NCBI GenBank assembly: GCA_964404285.1
Contig: CAYOJK010000011.1
Coordinates: 14,305 to 78,304 of the forward strand
From: JBASEY01 sp964404285
GTDB lineage: Bacteria > CSSED10-310
Direction: 5' to 3'
DNA length: 64,000 bases
Shown: one piece after another, positions 53,305 to 63,726 of the stretch
Numbering within the stretch: the first letter of the stretch is position 1
Layout: every line of letters begins with the position of its first letter
Notes under the pieces: model-generated
Seen by the model: the letters and a program-made list of their open reading frames with translations, nothing else
Told to the model about the DNA's origin: nothing
The model's database searches: none
Made by a program: the position numbers and the translations under genes

Positions 53305-55107
53305 ATGAATAAGAATAAGTTGTCATCATCGAAAAAAACAGTGAAAAACGATATGCGTAGGCAGTTTGTTCTGGCTATGGTTCTAGTTGCAGTCATTCCA
53401 TTAGCTGTGTTGAGTATTGGTTTATATTATTTCAATGTCATTCCATTGTTGACATCATTTGTCAATTTCAACAAAACCCTACTGGACAAACAATTGGTTT
53501 CGGAGCATGTGGCGTCAACCCAAAAATTTGCTGAGCGATTGAACAATTTTTTCCTGGGCTTGGATATTTATACATCAGTTTTGAACGGCATCGCCGAAGG
53601 CTTGAACATTCCTCCCGATCAACAACAGGCATTAATACAGGAATATCTCAAACAATTTGATCATATTCGTTGGATGTGTTCATTCTGTGGAATACAGGCC
53701 GGGTTCAGCACTCCCGCAATGCAAGAAACAATTGAAAAAGCTTTAAATAATGAAATCGAGTTAAAACCGATCGGAAGCAAAGGTATGGAGGTCTCAGAGC
53801 CATTGCTGCTGGACAACACTCTAAATGAGCTGTTTTTAGTGGTTTCATCACCGGGATTGGTTAATTCGCAAGAGCGTAATTTTTTCTTGGTACATTTGCC
53901 GACAGCGGATTTTTTATTGCAAGATGAGCCGTTTGACGGCTCGATCATTGTTGTCGATGACGCTGGTCACATCGTGATGCAGACAAAAGACCTGAGTTAT
54001 GACCTAAACACCGATTTCAGCCATACGCCGTTGGTAAGTGATTTTATAACGAGAGGGATTGTAGAAAAGAAATCGAATTTTCGGGGTAGGGATGATGTTT
54101 TGTATAGTGGCATCCTGAGTCGTGTGGATATGGTGAATTGGGGGTTGATAACGCAAAAAAAACCGATCAACCTGACCAAGGTAATGCTTGAAATGGAATC
54201 AGCTGCTTTAACGATGGTAAAACGGCTGGTTTTAGCGCTGTTTATTGGGCTTGTTTCTGTAGGATTGCTTGCAGGTTCAACGGGAGTTCTAGTGGCTCTG
54301 CGATTCACGAAACCGCTTCAAAATATTTTGTTCGGGATCAATGTTATCGCTCAAGGCGATTTTTCATACAAATTTGACATGTCGGGACCGGAAGATATCA
54401 AGCATTTGAAACGCACACTGAACAGCATGATCAATTCGATACAGTTTCACACACGGGAATTGAGTCAAAATGCTGAAAATATCAAAAAGATGCTCCTGGG
54501 TTCCGTATCTTCTCTTGTTGCCGCTATCGATGCCAAAGACCCGTATACCCGCGGTCATTCACGTAGAGTCCAGCGCATCAGCGTTGTGATCGGACGGCAG
54601 ATGAAACTATCGAAAGAATCTCTGGATGAGCTTGAAATCAGCGCTTTGATGCATGATGTCGGCAAACTGGGTATCAAAGAAGATATCCTGTCAAAACCAA
54701 GTATCCTGACACCGGAAGAACGTAACGTGATGGAATTACATCCGGTTCTTGGCGGTGAAATCGTCTGTCATATACCAATGTTCCGTAACATGATGCCCGG
54801 AATCCTTTATCATCATGAACGATGGAACGGCACCGGATATCCAGATGCTCTTATAGGAATGGCTATTCCACTATATGGACGAATTGTTGCCGTAGCCGAT
54901 ACATTTGATGCGATGACATCCGCTAGACCGTATCAGAATGTGATTACGCATGAAGAAGCAAAAGAAAAAATCGTCGATAAAAGCGGTATTTTGTATGATC
55001 CTGTTGTCGTGCAGGCATTTGTAGATGTGTTCGAAGAGATACAGGCTATTTGTAATAATAATTTGTTTACAACGGAATATCCTCAAAATTTCAAACACGA
55101 AGCATAA
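53305..55107 (+). CDS. Membrane sensor HD-GYP phosphodiesterase
   Basis: 600 residues. Membrane segment near 25-50, an extracytoplasmic Cache-like sensor of about 230 residues, a second membrane segment near 295-330, HAMP (RFTKPLQNILFGINVIAQGD) and C-terminal HD-GYP domain. Key motifs are intact: LMHDVGKLG and HHERWNGTGYP. It should break down cyclic di-GMP. It follows the GGDEF gene by 11 nt, giving an opposing enzyme pair. Start ATG 53305; GTG 53296 is possible and neither has a clear ribosome site. Confidence 0.92.
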   Translation: MNKNKLSSSKKTVKNDMRRQFVLAMVLVAVIPLAVLSIGLYYFNVIPLLTSFVNFNKTLLDKQLVSEHVASTQKFAERLNNFFLGLDIYTSVLNGIAEGLNIPPDQQQALIQEYLKQFDHIRWMCSFCGIQAGFSTPAMQETIEKALNNEIELKPIGSKGMEVSEPLLLDNTLNELFLVVSSPGLVNSQERNFFLVHLPTADFLLQDEPFDGSIIVVDDAGHIVMQTKDLSYDLNTDFSHTPLVSDFITRGIVEKKSNFRGRDDVLYSGILSRVDMVNWGLITQKKPINLTKVMLEMESAALTMVKRLVLALFIGLVSVGLLAGSTGVLVALRFTKPLQNILFGINVIAQGDFSYKFDMSGPEDIKHLKRTLNSMINSIQFHTRELSQNAENIKKMLLGSVSSLVAAIDAKDPYTRGHSRRVQRISVVIGRQMKLSKESLDELEISALMHDVGKLGIKEDILSKPSILTPEERNVMELHPVLGGEIVCHIPMFRNMMPGILYHHERWNGTGYPDALIGMAIPLYGRIVAVADTFDAMTSARPYQNVITHEEAKEKIVDKSGILYDPVVVQAFVDVFEEIQAICNNNLFTTEYPQNFKHEA

Positions 55108-55113
55108 TAAAAC

Positions 55114-56028
55114 ATGTCTGATTCATCACCCAGCGCTCAAAAGTCATTTAACTATCCTGATATAACGGTTGCGGTTTGTGTCAGGAACGGTGAAGCGACA
55201 TTGCCGGCCTGCTTAGATAGTTTGATGGCGTTGAACTATCCCAAAGATAAATTGACCGTGATGATTGTCGATAACGGTTCCACTGATTCCACGCTGGATA
55301 TCCTAGCGCGTTACCCAGTGACAGTTGTACAAGAAATGACTAAAGGTCGTGGCTATGCCCGAAATGCAGCTTATCGGAATTGCAAAACCCCATTATTGGC
55401 GTTTACCGATGCGGATTGTCAGGTGACAAAGAATTGGCTGATGGATCTGGCGCCTCTGTTTGAGGACACATCGGTTGGTATTGTAGGGGGAAATATTGTC
55501 ACACCTGGGGATGATAACCTGGCAAGATTTTATGAACTGCGCCAAATTGTGTCGAACCGGGAATTTTCCGGCGACTATCCCTTTTCACCTCCTTTCCTGG
55601 CTACTGCAAATGCGCTGTTTCGGCTGGAGGCTATTCAGCAGGTCGAAGGGTTCACAACACATTTTCGTGTTGCCGAGGATGCGGACATTTGTTGGCGAAT
55701 ACAAAAAAAAGGCTGGAAGTTGGTATATTTCGATGGCGGAACGGTCTGTCATGATCATCGAGCTACGCGATCGGGTCTATTCAGACAGGCGGTTGATTAC
55801 GGTTATGACGGTGTGGCGGTATATTTAGCGTTTTATCCTCTGACCCGACCATGGATCTGGTGGGGATTGTATTATCGGTGGCTGGCGGCGCTACTGAAAC
55901 TGCCGGTTTCTGTTTTTGCCAAAGACGCTTTTCAAAGACAACTGCCTATGTTGGATTTGATACGCTATTCCGGCCTGATCAAAGGGCGGATTCAGGCGGC
56001 TTTTGCATTCAAAAAAGTTATTCTGTGA
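55114..56028 (+). CDS. Family 2 glycosyltransferase
   Basis: 304 residues. GT2 signature TVAVCVRNGEATLPACLDSL, MIVDNGSTDST, metal site FTDADCQV, and GFTTHFRVAEDADICWRI. Two hydrophobic stretches near the C-terminus suggest membrane association. Related to the glycosyltransferase at 59687-60670. It follows the HD-GYP gene by 6 nt and may be in the same operon, which would tie cyclic di-GMP turnover to polysaccharide synthesis (inference). Confidence 0.88.
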   Translation: MSDSSPSAQKSFNYPDITVAVCVRNGEATLPACLDSLMALNYPKDKLTVMIVDNGSTDSTLDILARYPVTVVQEMTKGRGYARNAAYRNCKTPLLAFTDADCQVTKNWLMDLAPLFEDTSVGIVGGNIVTPGDDNLARFYELRQIVSNREFSGDYPFSPPFLATANALFRLEAIQQVEGFTTHFRVAEDADICWRIQKKGWKLVYFDGGTVCHDHRATRSGLFRQAVDYGYDGVAVYLAFYPLTRPWIWWGLYYRWLAALLKLPVSVFAKDAFQRQLPMLDLIRYSGLIKGRIQAAFAFKKVIL

Positions 56029-56708
56029 AAAAGATTTTATTCAGTATCAGCAGCATAAACCCGCGCTTCAAACTCTGAAACCGTTACATAAAACCAGGCG
56101 CCCTCAATTAGTTTCTCATTAAATCAATATATTATTTGGTAAATGCATGGTTTTTTTATGAAATTGAAAGACAACATCACCAAACTATCAAACCCAAAGC
56201 ATCCAATTTGACAACTATAATTGTGTGTTGATAATTCAACAATCATGAAAAATATTATGAACATTCCAATATGCGATTTAGGTTTCAGACAATTCTTTTT
56301 AAACTAGAAGAATGAGTGAATTGATAAAAATTTTTATAGAGAAAAGAAGGTGAATAGGCTATCTTATGTTTCAGTGTGTTGTTTAAGAATCCTTGATCCA
56401 TGACAATCGCACGGATGGCAGGAATCTTGTTTTTTCTGGTTTATGGTCGCTCAATCATAACCGGAAAAATCCAGAGCCTTGGCATTGGGGAGTGGTAAAA
56501 GAGGCTTCAAAAATTAGGCGCTTATTTCCTTTTATAGGTTTTAACAATGAGAATGACGCAATGGTGGAAAAATAATGTTTTGAAAAGTCTCAGGGAAGTT
56601 GATGGGACGTGGTAAGGGTCTTCGATATTGGAGTTTATAGTTGCAAAACAGACCAAAACCAAGGGGTTAGATCTCGACGTGATTCAGACTTGCTACAATG
56701 AATGATAG
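56029..56708. other. 680-nt AT-rich gap with a possible promoter
   Basis: No supported gene. TTGACA at 56208-56213, 16-nt spacer and GATAAT at 56230-56235 could be a plus-strand promoter for the gene at 56709, though it lies about 470 nt away. A 60-codon frame at 56393-56575 has no ribosome site. Confidence 0.45.
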
Positions 56709-58136
56709 ATGCAATCGAAAGATGGTCGGATGGGATTAGTAAAAGAACAAGAAGCGGTAACACCTCAACAGATAGATAACTATATCCACGCATTGACGGA
56801 TAACGATATTGTATCATTTGTAAACTTATTCGGTGAAAACGGTAAATCACTCAATGATTTCATCCCTATCGCCGACTGCAAAGATGGTCGTTTACAAGAA
56901 TTTTCTCGAGTATTTCTGGATTTTCTGAAAGAAGCGATTCCAGAGCATAGAACGAAAGAGGCAGAAGAATATCAAGGTGACAAAGAGTCACTGGATTATC
57001 TTGTCAGGTTAGCGTGTAAAATAAGGGGTATTCAGACTCGGTGTGATGAGGTCAAGTGGGAGGAGTTATCCCATCAGCTTTTAGAAAACACACCATTTGA
57101 TCTAAATGAAAAACGTGAGCCTTCAGCATTTCATCATTTAGAAAAGCAGTTAGCTCGTGAAGCCGGAGGTTTCGCTGGTAAAAATCTGATACCGAGTATT
57201 GTGGCCTTGATCGCCATTGCAGTTGGTCAAGCGAATAAATCAAGAATTTATATGGCAGTGATATCGTTAGCGTCACTTTCAGCCAGGTTGATCGGTGTCA
57301 CTTTAACGTTATCCTCATACATGCTGCTAACCTCAGCGACCGATTTTATTTTAGGACCTATTGCTTGGTTGAGCGCCGCTATTTTGATAGCTACAGGTTT
57401 CTGGAAAGCTCGAAAACAAAGAGCAAATGCTAAAGCGGATGCCCGGTTTGTGAGCTTTATCGTATACCTGTTAGCTGTTATTCAGCAATCCATAAAACAT
57501 AAACAAAAGACTACTGTTGCGGACGTAGATCCCTTATCAGAGTCGTCTTCCGTAAAAACGCTTGAAACGATTTCAAAACCTAAGGAGGTTGAAACGTGGA
57601 AGAGCCTTGCCGAAGAAAGTGAAGAGAAATACTTAAAAATCAAAGGCCGAGAGAAAGAATTGAATGAAAATATATCTCAACTCGAACAAGAAAAAAGAAC
57701 CCTTGAAACAATGTTAAAAAAAACGGAAGAGCAACTGGAAGTTTTAAATGCAAAATACAAAAACAAATGCTTGAATGATTTACATATGAAGCTACGTTTT
57801 TTCGAAAAAACCTCGATACAAAACAGGAAAATCATAATCCACATCAAAGCTCGAGATGAATGGCAAGATTTGATCTCTGATTACGAAAAGCAAATAGATG
57901 ATGCAATTTTCAAACTCATGAATCATGAGGAGAAAGAACTCAAAGATTCTCTAAAATCATCAAAGAGTAAACTATGTCACACCAAGGCTTCAAAAGTAGT
58001 TGTCTTCTATGCGATCAAGGATAAACAAGTGTATATATCAGGTATTCTAACGAATCCTGAATGGCACAATAAGATGGAAATGCACACAATAAAAGAATAC
58101 GACCGCAGAATACAGAGATTAATGTCGAAAAAGTAA
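56709..58136 (+). CDS. Membrane/coiled-coil protein of unknown function with a possible RelE-like C-terminal domain
   Basis: 475 residues. Residues 1-155 are soluble and acidic. About 160-245 is a Gly/Ala-rich membrane region (RLIGVTLTLSSYMLLTSATD, LGPIAWLSAAILIATGF) reminiscent of YaaW-type proteins. About 295-350 is a coiled coil (ENISQLEQEKRTLETMLKK). The last 110 residues (KARDEWQDLISDYEKQIDDA, then KVVVFYAIKDKQVYISGIL) have the strand-helix-strand pattern of RelE/ParE toxins, without proof. Start uncertain: ATG 56709 or 56730, neither with a good ribosome site. AT-rich flanks suggest an acquired gene, perhaps a defence effector (inference). Confidence 0.6.
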   Translation: MQSKDGRMGLVKEQEAVTPQQIDNYIHALTDNDIVSFVNLFGENGKSLNDFIPIADCKDGRLQEFSRVFLDFLKEAIPEHRTKEAEEYQGDKESLDYLVRLACKIRGIQTRCDEVKWEELSHQLLENTPFDLNEKREPSAFHHLEKQLAREAGGFAGKNLIPSIVALIAIAVGQANKSRIYMAVISLASLSARLIGVTLTLSSYMLLTSATDFILGPIAWLSAAILIATGFWKARKQRANAKADARFVSFIVYLLAVIQQSIKHKQKTTVADVDPLSESSSVKTLETISKPKEVETWKSLAEESEEKYLKIKGREKELNENISQLEQEKRTLETMLKKTEEQLEVLNAKYKNKCLNDLHMKLRFFEKTSIQNRKIIIHIKARDEWQDLISDYEKQIDDAIFKLMNHEEKELKDSLKSSKSKLCHTKASKVVVFYAIKDKQVYISGILTNPEWHNKMEMHTIKEYDRRIQRLMSKK

Positions 58137-58150
58137 AAAAAACATAGAGT

Positions 58151-59641
58151 TTACCGGGCTCCCCGCCCAGAAATAACCACTGGTATTGTTTTCAGGATAA
58201 TCCACATATCCAACAGCAGCGAATGTTTTCGAAGATAATAAATATCGTGCTTGATTCTTTCGCTGAGCGATGTTGTGCCTCGGCACATCACCTGTTGCAT
58301 CCCGGTGATACCCGGTTTCGCTTTCAAACGTCTCTGTTGCCAGATGTTGTATTTGCTGGCCAGCAGAGTTTCTTCCGGGCGCGGTCCCACAACGCTCATG
58401 TCCCCGATCAAGACGTTCCAAAACTGTGGTATTTCATCCAAACTGGTGCGGCGGAGAAAGTTGCCGATTCGTGTCACACGCGGGTCGTTCTCCAGCTTGA
58501 AAACCGGTTCTTCCAGCGTGTCCAGATCGATCAGTTCAGTCAGCTTTTGTTCGGCGTCAGTCCGCATCGAACGAAATTTATACATTTTAAAGGGTTTACC
58601 GCCCACACCGGCCCGAATTTGAGTAAAAAAGATGGATCCTTTTGAATCGAGTTTGATCAATATGGCGATAACCAAACAAAACGGGAAAGTTACGATCAAT
58701 ACCAACAGTGAGAAGACGATATCAAACAGGCGTTTTCCGAGTAATCTGAGTTCGTACATCGGTTGTTCCCGGATAGCGACAAGGGGGAGTCCATCCAGAT
58801 CATTGACATCGGCAAAATCGATCAACAGATCGTAAACGGTCGGCACCATTTTGATAAAAATTCCCATCCGTTCACAAATAGATAACATTTCCAGTAGTGT
58901 ATAGTGACTGATAGACGATTCACTGACCAGGACTTCATCGATAGAATTATCGACCAGGATCGATTCGAAATTTTTTAAAGCGCCCAGATAGGGAACACCG
59001 TCGATGGTGAGCATATCGCCATTGGGATCGGCACAGAATCCTTTGATACGATAACCCAGTTGTGGGTTAGCCAGGATTTTATTGATGATGATCGCTGCCA
59101 TTTCACCGTAACCGATGATTAATACATTGCTGATAAATCGACCTTTTCGGTGGAACCAACGCTCCAACTTCAGCACGAAAACACGAAATATCGATAGGGA
59201 TATCATAGCTAAAACATAAGAATAAAGCAGCGCCAATCGACTGAATTGAATATCTTCAAAACGAAGATAGAACGTAATCAAAGCGATAAACAAAAAACCG
59301 TAATTCAACCCTTGCCAGATATTGTGCAGTTCATCGATCACCCAACGCGCACGATCCCGACGATACAGGTTCAACAGCAGAAACATCAGAAAAAACAGGA
59401 AAGCGGCGATAACGGTAAAATTGATATACATGCTGGGCGGAGCTATCGGCACTTGTTTGATAAAACCTTTAGCGATTCTTAGATCCTTGTGAAAACGTAA
59501 ATAGTAGCCGGCAATGAAGGACGCGCATAGCAGCAGGATATCACCGACCGCCAACAAGACCGTGATGAAAATGTGGCGTTTCCATCTGGACTGAATACGG
59601 CTTAGATGATTATGCGTATCATTGTTCAAACGGTTACCCAA
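58151..59641 (-). CDS. Polyprenyl glycosylphosphotransferase (WbaP/WcaJ type)
   Basis: 496 residues: N-terminal membrane segments (IFITVLLAVGDILLLCASF and four more), a nucleotide-binding-like middle (VLIIGYGEMAAIIINKIL) and the bacterial sugar transferase domain (KRLFDIVFSLLVLIVTFP, MYKFRSMRTDAE, RRTSLDEIPQFWNVL, MSVVGPRPE). It transfers a sugar-1-phosphate to undecaprenyl phosphate to start exopolysaccharide or O-antigen. Start TTG 59641 with GGGAG 8 nt upstream. It is followed upstream by a glycosyltransferase on the same strand, 45 nt away. Confidence 0.93.
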   Translation of the reverse strand: MGNRLNNDTHNHLSRIQSRWKRHIFITVLLAVGDILLLCASFIAGYYLRFHKDLRIAKGFIKQVPIAPPSMYINFTVIAAFLFFLMFLLLNLYRRDRARWVIDELHNIWQGLNYGFLFIALITFYLRFEDIQFSRLALLYSYVLAMISLSIFRVFVLKLERWFHRKGRFISNVLIIGYGEMAAIIINKILANPQLGYRIKGFCADPNGDMLTIDGVPYLGALKNFESILVDNSIDEVLVSESSISHYTLLEMLSICERMGIFIKMVPTVYDLLIDFADVNDLDGLPLVAIREQPMYELRLLGKRLFDIVFSLLVLIVTFPFCLVIAILIKLDSKGSIFFTQIRAGVGGKPFKMYKFRSMRTDAEQKLTELIDLDTLEEPVFKLENDPRVTRIGNFLRRTSLDEIPQFWNVLIGDMSVVGPRPEETLLASKYNIWQQRRLKAKPGITGMQQVMCRGTTSLSERIKHDIYYLRKHSLLLDMWIILKTIPVVISGRGAR

Positions 59642-59686
59642 TCTTTTCTCCCAGCGTTCTTTTCAACCGGTGGATCGTTCCCAAGA

Positions 59687-60670
59687 CTATGATTTCCCGG
59701 CTGGAAACAGCGTTCCACGTATCAGTCCCAATCCAAGTCCGACGGAGCGTACCCACATGATGATCGGGCTGCATATCGCCGGCATTAAACCGCATCTTCT
59801 CAAACAGTGCAATATCTCGGGAAAACCGGAGATAAGAAATACTGCGGTGATGCTGATAAGCGGGAACCAGGTTATCCAAGGTGCAGCTAAAAAGGTTGCC
59901 GCCATCAGGAACGCTAACGGTAATTGTAGTTTGAGCAATTGTGGTGTATGGCTGTCACGTACCATTTTGGTCGGATGGCGCTTTAAAACCATTGTTTTCC
60001 AGTATCCGATATTCATTTTCTTTCGAAAGTAATGTCCCAGTGTTTCAGCGTGTCGATGAGTCACTATAGCATCCGGCACAAAAACCATTTTATGGCCGGC
60101 CTCGGCAACACGGAAAGAAAATTCCTGATCTTCAACTGACGCGCCTGGATAGCGTTCATCGAATCCGCCCAATTCCTGAAAGACAGTTCGTCTGAACCCT
60201 GCTGAATAGGTATCGATAAAATCGATGAAAGGCTGTTTAGCCATGCGTGCATATTTGACTTCGTATTCAGCTTGAACGAAGCGAGCGACCAGTCGTGTCT
60301 GCTGGGTTCGATAGGCTCCTTTGACACCGACTATGTCAGGATCATCAAAGGGTGCAATCATTTTTTCGATCCAGTCAGGTTGTGGAATACAATCGGCATC
60401 CGTAAACAGAATCAAAGCGCCACTAGATTTGTTTACGCCTGTATTTCTTGCAGCGGCAGGGCCTCTGTTCACGGTGCGTATACATTTATCACATACGGGT
60501 TCGGCCACTTGAAACGTGTCGTCTGAAGATCCGTCATCCACGACAATAATTTCGTATCGATCCCGATCGACACTTTGTCGCTTCAATGCTTTCAGACATT
60601 CAGACAGGTATCCGGAAGCGTTGTAACAGGGAATGATGACGCTTATTTTTTTAGGTGACTGTCCTGCCAT
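59687..60670 (-). CDS. Family 2 glycosyltransferase with C-terminal membrane helices
   Basis: 327 residues from ATG 60670; an upstream in-frame start at 60700 is less likely. GT2 motifs: ISVIIPCYNASGYLSECLKA, VVDDGSSDDT, LFTDADCIPQ, GGFDERYPGASVEDQEFSF. Two or three hydrophobic helices end the protein. It lies upstream of the glycosylphosphotransferase in the same minus-strand unit and probably adds a later sugar of the same polysaccharide. Confidence 0.9.
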   Translation of the reverse strand: MAGQSPKKISVIIPCYNASGYLSECLKALKRQSVDRDRYEIIVVDDGSSDDTFQVAEPVCDKCIRTVNRGPAAARNTGVNKSSGALILFTDADCIPQPDWIEKMIAPFDDPDIVGVKGAYRTQQTRLVARFVQAEYEVKYARMAKQPFIDFIDTYSAGFRRTVFQELGGFDERYPGASVEDQEFSFRVAEAGHKMVFVPDAIVTHRHAETLGHYFRKKMNIGYWKTMVLKRHPTKMVRDSHTPQLLKLQLPLAFLMAATFLAAPWITWFPLISITAVFLISGFPEILHCLRRCGLMPAICSPIIMWVRSVGLGLGLIRGTLFPAGKS

Positions 60671-61084
60671 CGGTGTATCCAATAAAAAAATGCTGATCAA
60701 AAAGAATATAAATCACAAGCCTACTATACGATTCAATGCGCTATTATTACAAGTGTCGATTAGCAAAGCATTCTCGGTGAAAAACTCATTTATCGGCATT
60801 TTCTCCATCAATGGAGATGGAGCTTGAACATACTATCTCGACGATAGAAGAGTAAGCGAGATTATTGGATTTTGGATACATGGCTTCGGTCATGCGATTC
60901 GATTATAAATAAGTAACACATTAAATAACTTGCGACTGATTCCATCTTGCGAACAATACAACAAACGCTATTATAGTGAAGGATCTTGAACTTCAATCCA
61001 GACAAGAGGCGCCAGGAAACAGAAGTCCTCAGGGAAATTCGCCAGAGCGAGGGAAGGAAAAATGTCTGGAGAAAGGAGTGCTAC
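60671..61084. other. 414-nt intergenic region
   Basis: Divergent gap between the glycosyltransferase and the RhuM-like gene. No gene or strong promoter recognised; the RhuM ribosome site (AAAGGAG) is at its right end. Confidence 0.5.
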
Positions 61085-62197
61085 ATGGCTGAGAATCTTC
61101 ATACATCTGACAGCTCCAGGATTATAATATATCAAACTGATTCGGGTAAAACTCGTCTCGAAGTGCGCCTTCATGATGAAACCGTCTGGTTGACACAAAA
61201 ATTGATGTCGGAATTGTTCCAGAAAGATGTTCGTACCATCAACGAACACATAAAAAACGTTTATGAAGAAGGTGAGTTAATGCCGGAATCAACTATCCGG
61301 AAATTCCGGATAGTTCAAACCGAAGGAACCCGACAGGTAGGTCGCCTTATGGTTTTCTATAACCTGGATATGATCATTTCGGTCGGATACCGGGTCAAGT
61401 CTAGTGTCGCCACCCGTTTCCGTCAGTGGGCCACAGCCCGGCTTCGAGAATATCTCGTCAAGGGCTTCACGCTTGATGACGAACGGCTGAAGGGAAACAA
61501 CGGGCTGGTAGACTATTTCGATGAATTACTGGCCCGTATCAGGGAAATTCGCGCTAGTGAAGCACGCGTTTACCAGCGTATTCGGGAAATCTTCGCCTTG
61601 GCTAACGACTATCGCCAGGACGAGGTGGAAACGCAACGATTTTTCGCCAACATGCAGAACAAGATGCATTATGCCGCCACCGGCATGACGGCTGCCGAGA
61701 TTGTTCGGCGACGAGCGGACGCAAGCAGAACAAATATGGGCCTGACTTCGTGGAAGGGTAGCCGGGTGATCAAACGTGACGTGGCAACAGCCAAGAACTA
61801 CCTTCAAGCCTTGGAGATCGGCACGCTCAACCGCATCACGGTGATGTTTCTGGACCAAGCTGAATTCCGGGCTCAGAGGCGGCAGGACATCCGGATAAGC
61901 GACTGGGAAATATTCCTCGACAAATTTTTGCAAGATACCGATCTGCCTGTGCTAATCAGCTCGGGAATGGTTCGCCATGAAGATGCTCAAGAGTGGGCAG
62001 AGAGGCAATACGATGTCTTTGCAACACGAAGACGGTTGGCAGCGGAAGATGAAGCCGAAGCACAATACATAGAAGACTTGCTGATGGCTGCGAAGATGCT
62101 GGAAACTCGGCATGAGAAACAGCCTGCAAAGGAGATGAAAAATTCAAATACATTGGAAAAAGATGGTGAGAAGAAGCCTTATAAAGAGAATAGATGA
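61085..62197 (+). CDS. RhuM family protein
   Basis: 370 residues from ATG 61085 (AAAGGAG 7 nt upstream). Family blocks: VRLHDETVWLTQKLMSELFQ, TINEHIKNVYEEGEL, VGYRVKSSVATRFRQWA, and KNYLQALEIGTLNRIT. RhuM proteins are found on genomic islands and next to restriction or toxin genes; the biochemical role is unknown. The N-terminal third looks like a winged-helix DNA-binding region. No partner gene is adjacent. Confidence 0.88.
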   Translation: MAENLHTSDSSRIIIYQTDSGKTRLEVRLHDETVWLTQKLMSELFQKDVRTINEHIKNVYEEGELMPESTIRKFRIVQTEGTRQVGRLMVFYNLDMIISVGYRVKSSVATRFRQWATARLREYLVKGFTLDDERLKGNNGLVDYFDELLARIREIRASEARVYQRIREIFALANDYRQDEVETQRFFANMQNKMHYAATGMTAAEIVRRRADASRTNMGLTSWKGSRVIKRDVATAKNYLQALEIGTLNRITVMFLDQAEFRAQRRQDIRISDWEIFLDKFLQDTDLPVLISSGMVRHEDAQEWAERQYDVFATRRRLAAEDEAEAQYIEDLLMAAKMLETRHEKQPAKEMKNSNTLEKDGEKKPYKENR

Positions 62198-62343
62198 ACA
62201 AATTAATCGAGGCCTCTTATTTTTTCATTCGCGACTCCAGCATAGACCGAACGCCTGGATCAGGCTATAGTTAAGACGTTGACAAGGGCATTTCAGGATG
62301 GATAAATAACTATTTCGAATAGACCCGATGGAGGGCACAAACA

Positions 62344-63597
62344 ATGACTATCAGAACCGTTGTATTTATGGTTATGGCGTTGATGATGACGAGTACGGTG
62401 ATCGCTGCTGTGGAGTTGCCGGAATGGTTCCCAGGATACTGGTGGTCGATACAGACTCGACTGAGTGTTACCGGCCAGGATGCCGGAAACGCAAATCAGG
62501 TTGATATGGTTTTCGTTGATGATGCGCCAAGATATACCTGTATCGGCACGGCAAAACGCTCGTTAACCCGGGGTTCGCAACAGAAGTATGATGTGTACGA
62601 ACTGCAGTTTTCTGGAACGTTGACGGGAAAAGGCACCGCAAAAATGGACGGCCTTGGTTCCAATATACCGGTTGAACTCCGTAACGGTACGCATGTCGGG
62701 GAAACGTGGGTCGATATCAATACGCTCGGCACAGTTTACTCCACCCGCCGGATAACCGGCGATTTGTGGATATACACTCTTTTATCTTGGCGCCATGTAG
62801 GAGACCTTACGGTTGAATTGACGGAAGAGTATGAACCGCCCCGCGATGTCCTGAATTTTCCTGTTGCCGTTGGTAATCGATGGACGGATAGCATAACGCT
62901 TTACTATTATGGATATTATGAAGCGAATTATGATTTGGGTTTTGTCGCTGATACATTGACGGATAGTTTTGATGATTCTCAAACATTTGAGTTGGAATTT
63001 AATGTTGTCGGCACAGACATGTTCAAGTCATGGCAGACCTATCGAATTGAAGGCGCTGATCCGGTTTGGAACGGTCAGTTTATTGCAAGATATGCGGACT
63101 CAGCAAAACATCTGGCCTCATTTTCCATGACGGATATCGAGGCGCCGGAGCAACGCTTCACTATTCATGAATTGGCTATGGAACTCACTGGGTGTAATAC
63201 CGATGCCATACCTCCACCCACACCTGATCCATCCCGATCCGGCGTTATGCTCCATCTGAGCAAATCTTATCTGATGCCGGAGGACTTATTTCGATTATCG
63301 TGTACGGTGGTGAATGCTGGTGCTGAAAAAGCCGTGGATCTCTTTGTCATTTTGGATGTTTACCAAAATTATTGGTTTTGGCCGGATTGGAGCGAGTCGT
63401 TGGCTTTTGCGACTCGGACTTTAGATTCTAAAAGCGTGTATCCGGATGAGGTTCTTTTAATGTTTACGTGGCCTTATGTGGAAGGGGTCGCTCACGATCT
63501 TCGTTTTTGGGGCGCTATGCTGTACCACTCCACACTGGAAATATTCGGGGATTACGACGTGATCTCATGGGGCTATGGCGAGAGTTCGGGTTCTTAG
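62344..63597 (+). CDS. Secreted protein with WFWP-type C-terminal domain
   Basis: 417 residues: signal peptide (MTIRTVVFMVMALMM, cleavage near VIAAVE), a beta-rich domain of about 260 residues (LPEWFPGYWWSIQTRLSVTG), a short PPPTPDPS linker, and a C-terminal domain (MLHLSKSYLMPEDLFRLSC, QNYWFWPDWSESL) shared with the first gene of the window. It has no dockerin and no catalytic motif recognised. Likely exported. Confidence 0.78.
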   Translation: MTIRTVVFMVMALMMTSTVIAAVELPEWFPGYWWSIQTRLSVTGQDAGNANQVDMVFVDDAPRYTCIGTAKRSLTRGSQQKYDVYELQFSGTLTGKGTAKMDGLGSNIPVELRNGTHVGETWVDINTLGTVYSTRRITGDLWIYTLLSWRHVGDLTVELTEEYEPPRDVLNFPVAVGNRWTDSITLYYYGYYEANYDLGFVADTLTDSFDDSQTFELEFNVVGTDMFKSWQTYRIEGADPVWNGQFIARYADSAKHLASFSMTDIEAPEQRFTIHELAMELTGCNTDAIPPPTPDPSRSGVMLHLSKSYLMPEDLFRLSCTVVNAGAEKAVDLFVILDVYQNYWFWPDWSESLAFATRTLDSKSVYPDEVLLMFTWPYVEGVAHDLRFWGAMLYHSTLEIFGDYDVISWGYGESSGS

Positions 63598-63726
63598 TTC
63601 AAAACATTAAATCATCTTCTTAAGACGAACTAGTAGATTGTACAGCTTAAAGCTTTGGATACACGCGTTTGAGTTTTCGTCGTGCAACATCGACGCTGAC
63701 ATAAGTCTGTAGTTACGTAATTAATT

